From: Scatosoma sp045577595
GTDB lineage: Bacteria; Bacillota; Clostridia; Christensenellales; Borkfalkiaceae
Length of the DNA: 16,546 bases
Assembly (NCBI GenBank): GCA_045577595.1
Contig: JAZNIR010000011.1
Span: 1 to 16,546 of the forward strand
Direction: 5' to 3'
Shown: in pieces, positions 6,137 through 13,474 of the stretch
Layout: every line of letters starts with the position of its first letter
Numbering within the stretch: position 1 is the stretch's first letter
Program-made: the position numbers and the translations under genes
Notes under the pieces: generated by a model
The model's database searches: none
The model's input: the letters and a program-made list of their open reading frames with translations, nothing else
Told to the model about the DNA's origin: nothing

Positions 6137-7168
6137 TTGGAAGAAAAGAAGGTTTTTACTTGTGTAAGAGAACGCATTTATCAACAAGAAGAACTGTTTC
6201 TCTCGCCGTATGCAATGAAGTCGGCGGATACGCAAGGTAGGGTAAAGCCGGAAAAGCGTTGCAATTTCCGCACCGATTTTCAACGGGATAGGGATAGGAT
6301 TATTTACAGCAACTCCTTTAAACGGTTGAAAAACAAAACGCAAGTGTTCTTCGCGCCCGAAGGCGACCACTACATCAGCCGCTTAACGCATACGTTGGAC
6401 GTTTCGCAAATTGCCCGCTCGATTGCAAGAACGCTTGGTTTAAACGAAGACTTGGCGGAAGCGATTGCGCTGGGGCACGATTTGGGGCATACGCCGTTCG
6501 GGCACGTCGGCGAACGGGTGCTTGCAGGGCTTGCTAACGGCGGATTTATGCACAACGAGCAATCTTTGCGGGTGGTGGATAAAATCGAAAAAGAAGGGCG
6601 CGGTTTAAATTTAACGGTGGAAGTAAGGGACGGCATATTAGAACATAAAAGCTCGGGAAAGCCGAAAACGTTGGAAGGACAAGCCGTTTCCCTTGCCGAT
6701 AGAATCGCGTATATCAATCACGATATAGAAGACGCCATTCGGGCAGGGATTTTAAAACAAGAAGATTTGCCAAAGCGCGCGGTGGAAATTTTAGGCAAGG
6801 AAACGAAAACGCGTATCAATACGGCGATTTCGGATATATACGAAACGTCGTACGGGAAGAATTCCGTAGGTATGTCGGAAGAGAAAATGGGCGCGATTAA
6901 CGAGTTGCGTACGTTTATGTTTAAAAACGTGTACGAACTTGCCAATAAATCCATTCAAGAACGTTCGGAACGTATGCTTACGCAAATGTTCGAATATTTT
7001 ACGGCGCATATCGACAAACTTCCCAAAGGATATTTGCGCTTTTTAGAAGAAGACGGAAAGGAACGGGTGGTGTGCGATTATCTGTCGGGTATGACGGACA
7101 GATACGCCATTAGCGTATTTGAAAGCTTGTTTATCCCCGCAACCTTTTCGATAGGAGGCGTCGTATGA
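6137..7168 (+). CDS. dgt: dGTP triphosphohydrolase-like protein (HD domain)
   Basis: HD-superfamily enzyme that converts dNTPs, classically dGTP, to deoxynucleoside and triphosphate, affecting nucleotide pools. The N-terminal part holds RTDFQRDRDRIIYSNSFKRL (45-64), typical of the family. Metal ligands are His85 in RLTHTLDVSQ, His114-Asp115 in ALGHDLGHTPFGHVGE and Asp188 in LADRIAYINHDIEDA. I place the start at TTG 6137 (343 residues). AAAGGGGGTG at 6121-6130 is a strong Shine-Dalgarno with 6-base spacing, whereas the in-frame GTG at 6128 lies inside that site. The stop overlaps the dnaG start by 4 bases (ATGA), implying translational coupling. The same order, dgt-dnaG-rpoD, is common in Clostridia. 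No convincing promoter was found in 6011-6120, which is extremely AT-rich. True substrate range is unknown. Confidence 0.92.
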   Translation: MEEKKVFTCVRERIYQQEELFLSPYAMKSADTQGRVKPEKRCNFRTDFQRDRDRIIYSNSFKRLKNKTQVFFAPEGDHYISRLTHTLDVSQIARSIARTLGLNEDLAEAIALGHDLGHTPFGHVGERVLAGLANGGFMHNEQSLRVVDKIEKEGRGLNLTVEVRDGILEHKSSGKPKTLEGQAVSLADRIAYINHDIEDAIRAGILKQEDLPKRAVEILGKETKTRINTAISDIYETSYGKNSVGMSEEKMGAINELRTFMFKNVYELANKSIQERSERMLTQMFEYFTAHIDKLPKGYLRFLEEDGKERVVCDYLSGMTDRYAISVFESLFIPATFSIGGVV

Positions 7169-8973
7169 GTGGCGGTAGGGGTTTTGACCCGCGCTTTATG
7201 CAAGAATTAAAGGGTAAAAACGATATTATAGACGTCGTTTCTTCCTACGTTGCTTTGGATAAAAAGGGAAATACGCATTGGGCGTGTTGTCCTTTTCATC
7301 ACGAGCGTACGCCCTCGTTTGCCGTCAATCAAGGCGAGCAGTTTTATCACTGTTTCGGGTGTGGCGTTTCGGGCGACGTAATCAAATTCGTGCAAGAAAT
7401 GGAATCCACCGATTTTATCGGCGCGGTGCGGATATTGGCGTCGCGGGTGAAAATGGAAGTGCCCGAAAGCGACTTCGACACCGAAAAAGCGTTGGAAGTA
7501 AAAAAGAAACGGGATACAATGTCGAAAATTATGCTCGATTCCGCGCGGTTTTATTTGAATAATTTATACAGCGGGGACAAGCGGGCGGACGCGCATTTGC
7601 AGTACATTTCCAATCGGAAACTTTCGCCGACGACGGTGAAAAAATTCGGGCTCGGCGCGTCGCTCGACTTTTTCTCGCTTCCCGAATATTTATACGATAA
7701 AGGGTATTCTCGGCAAGATTTGTTAGATTCGGGGGTATGCGGGGAATCGAAAAACGGCAAACTCGTCGATACGCAAGCGGGACGGTTGATATTCCCGATT
7801 ATCAACGCGTTTGACGAAGTGGTGGCGTTTGGCGGACGGCTTTTGGAAAAATCCGATTTCGCGAAATATAAAAACACCAAAGAAACGTTGCTTTTTAATA
7901 AGAGCAAAACGCTTTACAATATCAACCTTTTAAAAAAGTTGAAACGCAAACAAACGATTTCCAACGTGATAATGGTGGAAGGATATATGGACACCATTTC
8001 TCTCTATCAAGCGGGGTTTGAAAACGTCGTTGCGTCGATGGGCACGTCGCTTACCAAAGAACAAGCGCGACTCGTGAAACGGTATTCGGACAATATTTTG
8101 ATTAGTTACGACGGGGATTTTGCGGGGCAAAAGGCGGATTTGCGCGGTTTGGAAATTTTAAAGGAAGAGCGTTTAAACGTGAAAGTCGTGCCGATGCCCG
8201 ACGGGTTAGACCCCGACGACGTGGTGAAACAAGGCAAGGACGCCTATCAAAAATGTTTGGACGAGGCAATGCCCCTTATTGATTACAAGCTTCACGCGAT
8301 TGAACGCAAGTACGATTTATCGCAAACGGAAGAAAAACGCCGATACGTGCAAGAGGCGCTGGGTGTTATCGCGACGGCGGAAAGCGAGAGTTTGAAAGAA
8401 GAACTTTTGAAAAAGCTACGGCAAAAAGCGGGCGTGAGTTATCATTCGTTGGAGCGGGATTTGCAAAAAGTGGAAAAAAATCCCGTCGAAACGACGGAAC
8501 AAAAAGATATGCTACAAACGCGGATAGCCGAAACGGTGGCGGGCATTGATAAAACGGTGAAAGCAATACGGTTTATTTTGGCGTCAAAACTGTTTGCGTC
8601 CCCCTTTGCCAAAGCGTTTGACGTAGATACGTTGCCGTTGACGGACGGTACGCATAAAGCGATTGCAAGCTACGTAAAACAACGGGAAAAAGCCAACGAA
8701 CGCATTCGCCCGAGCGAGCTTTTTGAAATCGTAAACGAAGACGACGGAGAAATCAACGCGATTTTCGATTTGAATTTGGAAGACAAGCTAACGGGCGACG
8801 TGGCGGAAAGATTTTTCAAAGATAGCGTGAAAGAAGTGGAACGGCGGGTGATAGAAACGCGTTTGCGTTTGTTAAACGAAGAATACGCTTTAAAGACGGA
8901 CGAAAACGAACGGAAAGCGTTGGCGAAGGAAATCGCGCAGTGTGTTGCGGGGTTAAACAAATTGAAAAAATAA
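7165..8973 (+). CDS. dnaG: DNA primase DnaG
   Basis: Makes RNA primers for lagging-strand synthesis at the replication fork with DnaB helicase. The 602-residue protein has the full bacterial layout. The CHC2 zinc-binding domain shows CPFHHERTPSF and YHCFGCGVSGD, with Cys42, His45, Cys63 and Cys66. The catalytic core contains the TOPRIM glutamate in MVEGYMDTISLYQAG (Glu272) and the metal-binding SYDGDFAGQKA (Asp316, Asp318). A divergent helicase-binding C-terminal region follows from about 440. AGGAGG at 7153-7158 lies 6 bases before the ATG. The gene overlaps the end of dgt by 4 bases and is followed 50 bases later by rpoD, the classic macromolecular synthesis operon without rpsU. Confidence 0.98.
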   Translation: MSGGRGFDPRFMQELKGKNDIIDVVSSYVALDKKGNTHWACCPFHHERTPSFAVNQGEQFYHCFGCGVSGDVIKFVQEMESTDFIGAVRILASRVKMEVPESDFDTEKALEVKKKRDTMSKIMLDSARFYLNNLYSGDKRADAHLQYISNRKLSPTTVKKFGLGASLDFFSLPEYLYDKGYSRQDLLDSGVCGESKNGKLVDTQAGRLIFPIINAFDEVVAFGGRLLEKSDFAKYKNTKETLLFNKSKTLYNINLLKKLKRKQTISNVIMVEGYMDTISLYQAGFENVVASMGTSLTKEQARLVKRYSDNILISYDGDFAGQKADLRGLEILKEERLNVKVVPMPDGLDPDDVVKQGKDAYQKCLDEAMPLIDYKLHAIERKYDLSQTEEKRRYVQEALGVIATAESESLKEELLKKLRQKAGVSYHSLERDLQKVEKNPVETTEQKDMLQTRIAETVAGIDKTVKAIRFILASKLFASPFAKAFDVDTLPLTDGTHKAIASYVKQREKANERIRPSELFEIVNEDDGEINAIFDLNLEDKLTGDVAERFFKDSVKEVERRVIETRLRLLNEEYALKTDENERKALAKEIAQCVAGLNKLKK

Positions 8974-9023
8974 AAAGGAAAAATGAAAACGGAAAGGTTT
9001 TTATATAAACGGAGGATAAAAGG

Positions 9024-10079
9024 GTGAATATATCCGAACAACAACTCAATGAAATTTTAGAAAACATTATCGGCAACTACGGGAAAAAGGGTAGTATTTC
9101 CACCAATCAGCTTTGCGATATTATGGAAAAATACGACACTAGTCCCAATCAAATCGACCACGTTTATAAAACGCTTGGCGAAGCGGGCATACAAATCGTG
9201 GACGAAACGCAACGGGATAAAGAACTTTTCGAACAAGCGCTTGCGGATATCGGTTTGGACGACCCTGTAAAAATGTACTTGAAAGATATCGGTAGAGTAC
9301 CGCTTTTGTCTGCGGACGAAGAAGTGGAACTTGCCCGCCGTATGCAAGAAGACGACGAAATGGCGAAAAAGCGTTTGTCGGAAGCCAACTTGCGTTTGGT
9401 GGTGTCGATTGCAAAACGGTACGTGGGGCGCGGTATGCTCTTTCTCGACTTAATCCAAGAAGGGAATTTGGGGCTTATGAAAGCGGTGGAAAAGTTTGAT
9501 TACCAAAAAGGTTTTAAATTTTCCACGTACGCAACGTGGTGGATTCGTCAATCCATTACCCGTGCAATAGCCGACCAAGCGAGAACGATTCGTATTCCCG
9601 TGCATATGGTGGAAACGATTAATAAGCTTACGCGTGTGCAACGTCTTTTGTTGCAAGAACTCGGCAGAGAACCGTTGCCGTCGGAAATCGCGGAAAAAAT
9701 GGGCGTGAGTGAAGAACGCGTTTGCGAAATTCAAAAAATCGCGCAAGACCCCGTTTCGTTGGAAACGCCGATAGGCGAAGAAGAAGACAGTCATCTCGGC
9801 GATTTTATCGAAGACGAAAAGACGATGACGCCGAGTGATTCGGTGGCGTTTACAATGCTCAAAGAAAAGCTTTTGACGGTGCTCGATACGCTTACCCCGC
9901 GCGAAGAAAAGGTGTTGCGCCTTCGCTACGGCTTGGACGACGGAAAACCCAGAACGCTGGAAGAAGTGGGCAAGGAATTTAACGTTACGAGAGAACGTAT
10001 CCGTCAAATCGAAGCGAAAGCGCTCCGTAAACTCCGCCACCCGTCGCGTAGCAAAAAATTGAAAGATTTTATCGAATAA
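9024..10079 (+). CDS. rpoD: Primary RNA polymerase sigma factor (sigma-70/sigma-A)
   Basis: Directs RNA polymerase to housekeeping promoters. The 351 residues contain a short region 1.1 (about 1-60) and region 1.2 with DPVKMYLKDIG (80-90). Region 2 follows, with RLVVSIAKRYVGRGM, DLIQEGNLGLMKAVEKFDY and the -10-recognising YATWWIRQSITRAI (169-182). Region 3 is RIPVHMVETINKL. Region 4 has LTPREEKVLRLRYGL and the -35-binding helix-turn-helix TLEEVGKEFNVTRERIRQIE. Length and domain content match Firmicutes SigA rather than the longer proteobacterial RpoD. The start is GTG 9024 with GGAGG at 9011-9015, 8 bases away. The stop TAA shares its last A with the trmK ATG. The TTGaca/TAtAAT-like promoters noted elsewhere in the window fit this factor. 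Confidence 0.98.
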   Translation: MNISEQQLNEILENIIGNYGKKGSISTNQLCDIMEKYDTSPNQIDHVYKTLGEAGIQIVDETQRDKELFEQALADIGLDDPVKMYLKDIGRVPLLSADEEVELARRMQEDDEMAKKRLSEANLRLVVSIAKRYVGRGMLFLDLIQEGNLGLMKAVEKFDYQKGFKFSTYATWWIRQSITRAIADQARTIRIPVHMVETINKLTRVQRLLLQELGREPLPSEIAEKMGVSEERVCEIQKIAQDPVSLETPIGEEEDSHLGDFIEDEKTMTPSDSVAFTMLKEKLLTVLDTLTPREEKVLRLRYGLDDGKPRTLEEVGKEFNVTRERIRQIEAKALRKLRHPSRSKKLKDFIE

Positions 10080-10750
10080 TGGGTTACGGAAAACGGATAG
10101 ATACGCTTTGTTCGTTGTTGTCGCCCGCAAAAACGTTTGCCGACGTAGGGTGCGACCACGGCTATTGTAGCGAATATATGCTGAAAAACGGGCTTTGTCA
10201 GTTTGCGATTTTTTCGGATATTAGCAAAGGCAGTTTGCAAAAAGCGGAAACGCTTTTACAAAGCTTTATGCAAAGCGGTAAAGCCAAAGCGGTGCTCGGC
10301 AACGGTTTTTTCGGTGTGGATAAAGACGTGGACGAAGTGTTGATTGCGGGAATGGGTGGCAGTGAAATCGTGTCGATTTTATCCAATCCGCAATATGGTT
10401 TTATGCCCAAACGTTTCGTTTTTCAGCCAATGCACGATTCGGAAAAGCTCCGTCGGTATATTTTAAGCAACGGCGGATATATCGAGCGGGATTTCACCTT
10501 TCAAGACGGTAAATTTTACGACGTAATCGTCGGCGGACGGGTGGAAGGAAAGGAAGAAACGCCCGCGTATTCCGATTTGGAATACGAATTCGGTAGAGAA
10601 AATTTGCGTGTTAAACCGACGGCGTTTATCAAACGGATAAACAAGCTTTTAAAAAATATAGAAAAATATTTCGAAAATCCCGCGTTGAGCAAAGCAAGTC
10701 GCGCGGAATTGACGGATAGAAAACGACGTTTGGAAATGGTGTTAAAATAA
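10079..10750 (+). CDS. trmK: tRNA (adenine(22)-N1)-methyltransferase
   Basis: SAM-dependent Rossmann-fold enzyme that methylates A22 in the D-arm of bacterial tRNAs. The 223-residue product begins with KRIDTLCSLL, and SAM motif I is FADVGCDHGYCSEYML (20-35). It continues with FSDISKGSLQKAE (45-57), the family-specific LIAGMGGSEIVSIL (88-101) and FQPMHDSEKLRRYI (115-128). The C-terminal part (about 160-223) is a charged coiled coil, as in the B. subtilis enzyme YqfN/TrmK. The ATG overlaps the rpoD stop by one base (TAATG), so translation is probably coupled. It is followed with the same one-base overlap by a Nif3-like gene, matching the yqfN-yqfO order in Bacillus. Confidence 0.95.
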   Translation: MGYGKRIDTLCSLLSPAKTFADVGCDHGYCSEYMLKNGLCQFAIFSDISKGSLQKAETLLQSFMQSGKAKAVLGNGFFGVDKDVDEVLIAGMGGSEIVSILSNPQYGFMPKRFVFQPMHDSEKLRRYILSNGGYIERDFTFQDGKFYDVIVGGRVEGKEETPAYSDLEYEFGRENLRVKPTAFIKRINKLLKNIEKYFENPALSKASRAELTDRKRRLEMVLK

Positions 10751-11580
10751 TGAACGTAAAAGAGCTTTTTAACGTAATCAACGAAATTGCGCCCAAATCG
10801 TTAAGCGACGAATATTGCGAAAAATACGGCGCGTACGATAATAGCGGTGTACTCATTGATACGGGCGCGGAAGTCGTCGGCGTTTGTTTTTCGTTGGATT
10901 TTTCGTTTGACGCGATAGATTGCGCGGTGAAAAACGGCGCGAACGTGCTCGTTACGCATCACCCCGCTATTTACGGAAAAATCGGCGATATCGCCGTGAG
11001 CGAAACGAACCCGCTTAAAGAAAAGCTGATAGCTTGTATCCAAAAGGGGATTTCGGTGATTTCTATGCACTTAAATCTGGATTGCGCGAAGGGTGGAATT
11101 GACGAAATGCTTGCGCAAGCGATTATGCGCGCTACGGGTGAAACGGACGATACGCGTATTTATACGGAAACCGAAAACGCGACGGTGATGCATCCGCTTT
11201 GCGTGGGCGGTTACGGCAGAGTATATCCCGTTAAAGAGATTACGCTAAACGGCTTGGTGGCGGGATTGAAAAAGGAACTTAACGCGGAGCGCGTAACGGT
11301 GTACGGCGACGAAGAAAAGAAAATTGCGCGCGTGGCAAGTTTTTGTGGCGGTGGCGCGGACGAACAAGCCGTAGCGTTTGCAATCCAGACGGGGGCGGAC
11401 GCCGTCATATCGTCCGATTTTAAACATCATATCATCACGACGTTGACGGAGCGTGGAGTGGCGGTGGTTGCGCTTACGCATTACGCGACGGAAGCGTACG
11501 GTTTTGAAAAATTTTATCAAAAAATCAGTCGAAAGATAGAACTTTCTTGCTATTATTGCAAGGAAGAAAAATATCTTTGA
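10750..11580 (+). CDS. Nif3-like dinuclear metal-centre protein (YqfO family)
   Basis: Member of the NIF3/YbgI/YqfO family, hexameric proteins with a two-metal site. They are often annotated as GTP cyclohydrolase I type 2-like, but their cellular role is unsettled. In the 276-residue product the metal-site residues are visible: VTHHPAIYGKI (His70-His71), SMHLNLDCAKGGID (His107, Asp111) and the C-terminal ALTHYATEAYGFEKF (His244, Glu248). There is no large PII-like insert of the kind found in Bacillus YqfO (about 370 residues), so this is the short form. The region between the conserved halves (about 130-190) is only a modest linker. The start overlaps the trmK stop by one base. The conserved link with trmK hints at a tRNA- or redox-related role, which is inference. 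Confidence 0.92.
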   Translation: MNVKELFNVINEIAPKSLSDEYCEKYGAYDNSGVLIDTGAEVVGVCFSLDFSFDAIDCAVKNGANVLVTHHPAIYGKIGDIAVSETNPLKEKLIACIQKGISVISMHLNLDCAKGGIDEMLAQAIMRATGETDDTRIYTETENATVMHPLCVGGYGRVYPVKEITLNGLVAGLKKELNAERVTVYGDEEKKIARVASFCGGGADEQAVAFAIQTGADAVISSDFKHHIITTLTERGVAVVALTHYATEAYGFEKFYQKISRKIELSCYYCKEEKYL

Positions 11581-11595
11581 CGAAAGGAGTTTTAT

Positions 11596-12291
11596 ATGTC
11601 TAAATTACAAGCTATTTTAAATTATCAGGAAGTCGACAAACGGCTTTTGAAGTTGGAAAACGAATTTGCGGACAGTGAAGAGCGTAAAAAATTCGTAAAA
11701 CTGCAAAAGTTTTTAAAAACCGCGCCTGAAAAATTGGACGCATTGGAAGTGAAAGCGACGTCTTTGCAAGCGGAAGTGGAAAAGTTGGCGCAAAAGTACG
11801 AACAAACGGAAGCAACGCTGGGGGATTTTGATAATTTGGAAGAATTGTTAAACAGTGGCGCGGACGTATCGTTTTATAAGAAAAAGGCGCAATCGGTTGC
11901 CGAACAACTTCGTAAATTAAAGTTAGCGATAAACGCGTTGGTGGACGAAATTAAAAACACCGACGCGGAATATCAAAAACTGAAAAAGCAAGTTATTTCC
12001 GCGCAAAAACAATACGCGGAAGCGTCCGAAATTTATAAAGCGGTAAAGGCGAAAAACGAAGAAGAAAGAAAGGCGATTGAAAGCGAACTTTCCGCTATAC
12101 AAAAGGAAGTGGACGAACATTTACTTGCCCGCTATTTAACGAAACGCAAAGAAAAACTTTTCCCTATCGTGGGCGAACTCTATTCGGGCAGATGTCCGTT
12201 TTGCAGTATGGCGCCGTCTATCGAAGCAAAAAGCAAAATCGCGGACGGGATAGAATGCGACACTTGCCATAGAATTATTTTCGAAAAATAA
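11596..12291 (+). CDS. Coiled-coil protein with C-terminal C4 zinc ribbon
   Basis: A 231-residue protein of the widespread zf-RING_7/C4-type zinc-ribbon family, often found beside nif3-like genes. Residues 1 to about 180 are a long charged coiled coil with heptad-like Leu/Ala/Lys/Glu spacing. The C-terminus has GRCPFCSMAPS and IECDTCHRII, giving Cys200, Cys203, Cys221 and Cys224 as a zinc knuckle. The length and layout resemble Helicobacter HP0958 and chlamydial CdsZ-like relatives, which have been linked to RNA binding and secretion assembly. Whether that applies here is unknown. AAAGGAG at 11584-11590 precedes the ATG. It sits 15 bases after the nif3-like stop, so it is the last gene of the dgt-dnaG-rpoD operon. 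No terminator was seen in the 49-base gap that follows. Confidence 0.85.
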   Translation: MSKLQAILNYQEVDKRLLKLENEFADSEERKKFVKLQKFLKTAPEKLDALEVKATSLQAEVEKLAQKYEQTEATLGDFDNLEELLNSGADVSFYKKKAQSVAEQLRKLKLAINALVDEIKNTDAEYQKLKKQVISAQKQYAEASEIYKAVKAKNEEERKAIESELSAIQKEVDEHLLARYLTKRKEKLFPIVGELYSGRCPFCSMAPSIEAKSKIADGIECDTCHRIIFEK

Positions 12292-12321
12292 CCGTCGTAG
12301 GGACAGGCAATTTTTTGGCTG

Positions 12322-12349
12322 TTTCCACATATAATACGACGTGTGGAAA
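12322..12349 (+). promoter_or_regulatory. Inverted repeat and TATAAT box over the alr start
   Basis: TTTCCACA (12322-12329) and TGTGGAAA (12342-12349) are exact reverse complements separated by 12 bases. The spacer begins with a perfect TATAAT (12330-12335), and the right arm covers two bases of the GTG start at 12341. No good -35 box lies 16-18 bases upstream. It could be an operator over a -10 element, a start-codon-masking hairpin, or both. The sequence symmetry is seen; the role is inferred. Confidence 0.45.
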
Positions 12350-13474
12350 GTTCGTGCGGAAATTTATTTGCAAAATATTCAAGATAACGCCAAAGCGTTT
12401 AAAAAGTTGACGAAAACCAAGCTGTGCGCGGTGGTGAAAGCCAACGCGTACGGGCACGGTAGCGAACGGGTGGTTTGCGCGCTTTCGGGCGTCGCCGATT
12501 GTTTCGCCGTCGCGCTTTTAAGCGAAGCGCTTTCTATTCGCGTTTCGGCGTGTGGGAAAGATATTTTTATTTTATCCCCGCCGATAAGTCGGGCGGACGC
12601 ATACTTGGCGATACAAAACGGATTTATTCTCACCGTGCCCGATTTGCAAACGGCAAAATTGGTGGCAAGCGTAGCGGACGAAACGAAAAAAACGGCGCGC
12701 GTACATTTAAAAGTGAATACGGGAATGAACCGATACGGTATGAACGGGAGTATGCTTGGAAGAATATGCGCGTATTTTCAAAAGCAACCGTTTATAAAGG
12801 TGGAAGGGGTATTTTCGCATTTGTACGTAAGCGACGAACGGGGCGCAAGCGCGCAACGGGAATTGTTTTTACAATTACTTTCGATTGCAAAGCGGTATTA
12901 TAAAAATATCACGGCGCATTTAAGCGCAACGTACGGCGCGTTGCTTGGCGATAAGTTTGCGTTCGATATGGTGCGGATTGGAATCGGGCTATACGGATAT
13001 TATCCCGACGGCGCGGATTTGACGGACGAAAAGAAATCGCGCGTAACTTTAAAAAAAGCAATGAAAGTGAAAGCGGTGGTGGCGCAAAACCGTATATATG
13101 CGTTTGGCGGGGCGGGTTACGGAAAACCGCTTTCGCCGATAGGTAAGGGCGAACGGATAGCGACGCTACGCGTAGGATACGCGGACGGTTTTTTACGGAA
13201 ACGGGAAAACGGTACGTGTGGGGACTACAAAAATACAAACAATTTATGTATGGACGCTTGCGTTCGGAAAATAAAGCGGGCGCGCGGGAAGTACGTTACG
13301 GTGCTAGACGACGCGTCGGAAACGGCGAAAAAGACGGGTACGATTTCGTACGAAGTGCTGTGTGGCGCAACCCGTCGGGCGGAGTTTGTTTATGACGACG
13401 AAAGAGAAAATGGCGAAGGTGGACGTAAAAACGCAAAAAGTTGCTTTACGGACGGAAATGAAGAAAATACGTAA
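12341..13474 (+). CDS. alr: Alanine racemase
   Basis: PLP enzyme interconverting L- and D-alanine for peptidoglycan. The 377-residue product has the TIM barrel and C-terminal beta domain. The PLP lysine is Lys33 in VVKANAYGHG. Further landmarks are LKVNTGMNRYGM (123-134), VEGVFSHLYVSDE (154-166), Arg212 in MVRIGIGLYG, the second catalytic base Tyr260 in GGAGYGKP, RVGYADGFLR (277-286) and CMD at 303-305. The phosphate-cup stretch HLSATYGALL differs from the usual H.ANSAA. The start must be GTG 12341: an in-frame TAA ends at 12334 and no other early start fits. No Shine-Dalgarno site precedes it, which is unusual here. The enzyme core ends near residue 352; the last 25 residues (rich in Glu, Asn and Gly) are read from DNA that also encodes the start of the next gene. 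Confidence 0.92.
   Translation: MWKVRAEIYLQNIQDNAKAFKKLTKTKLCAVVKANAYGHGSERVVCALSGVADCFAVALLSEALSIRVSACGKDIFILSPPISRADAYLAIQNGFILTVPDLQTAKLVASVADETKKTARVHLKVNTGMNRYGMNGSMLGRICAYFQKQPFIKVEGVFSHLYVSDERGASAQRELFLQLLSIAKRYYKNITAHLSATYGALLGDKFAFDMVRIGIGLYGYYPDGADLTDEKKSRVTLKKAMKVKAVVAQNRIYAFGGAGYGKPLSPIGKGERIATLRVGYADGFLRKRENGTCGDYKNTNNLCMDACVRKIKRARGKYVTVLDDASETAKKTGTISYEVLCGATRRAEFVYDDERENGEGGRKNAKSCFTDGNEENT

Noticed and set aside
9450..10130. 226-codon open frame on the - strand opposite rpoD.
   Set aside because: It is antisense to strongly conserved rpoD regions 2-4, its translation is rich in Phe/Arg with no domain, and it has no ribosome-binding site. It is a codon-bias shadow.
13091..13147. 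Apparent loss of the catalytic Tyr in alr (Phe in IYAFGG).
   Set aside because: Aligning from the preceding KAVV block shows that the following Tyr260 in AGYGKP occupies the catalytic position with only a one-residue gap. The Tyr is conserved.
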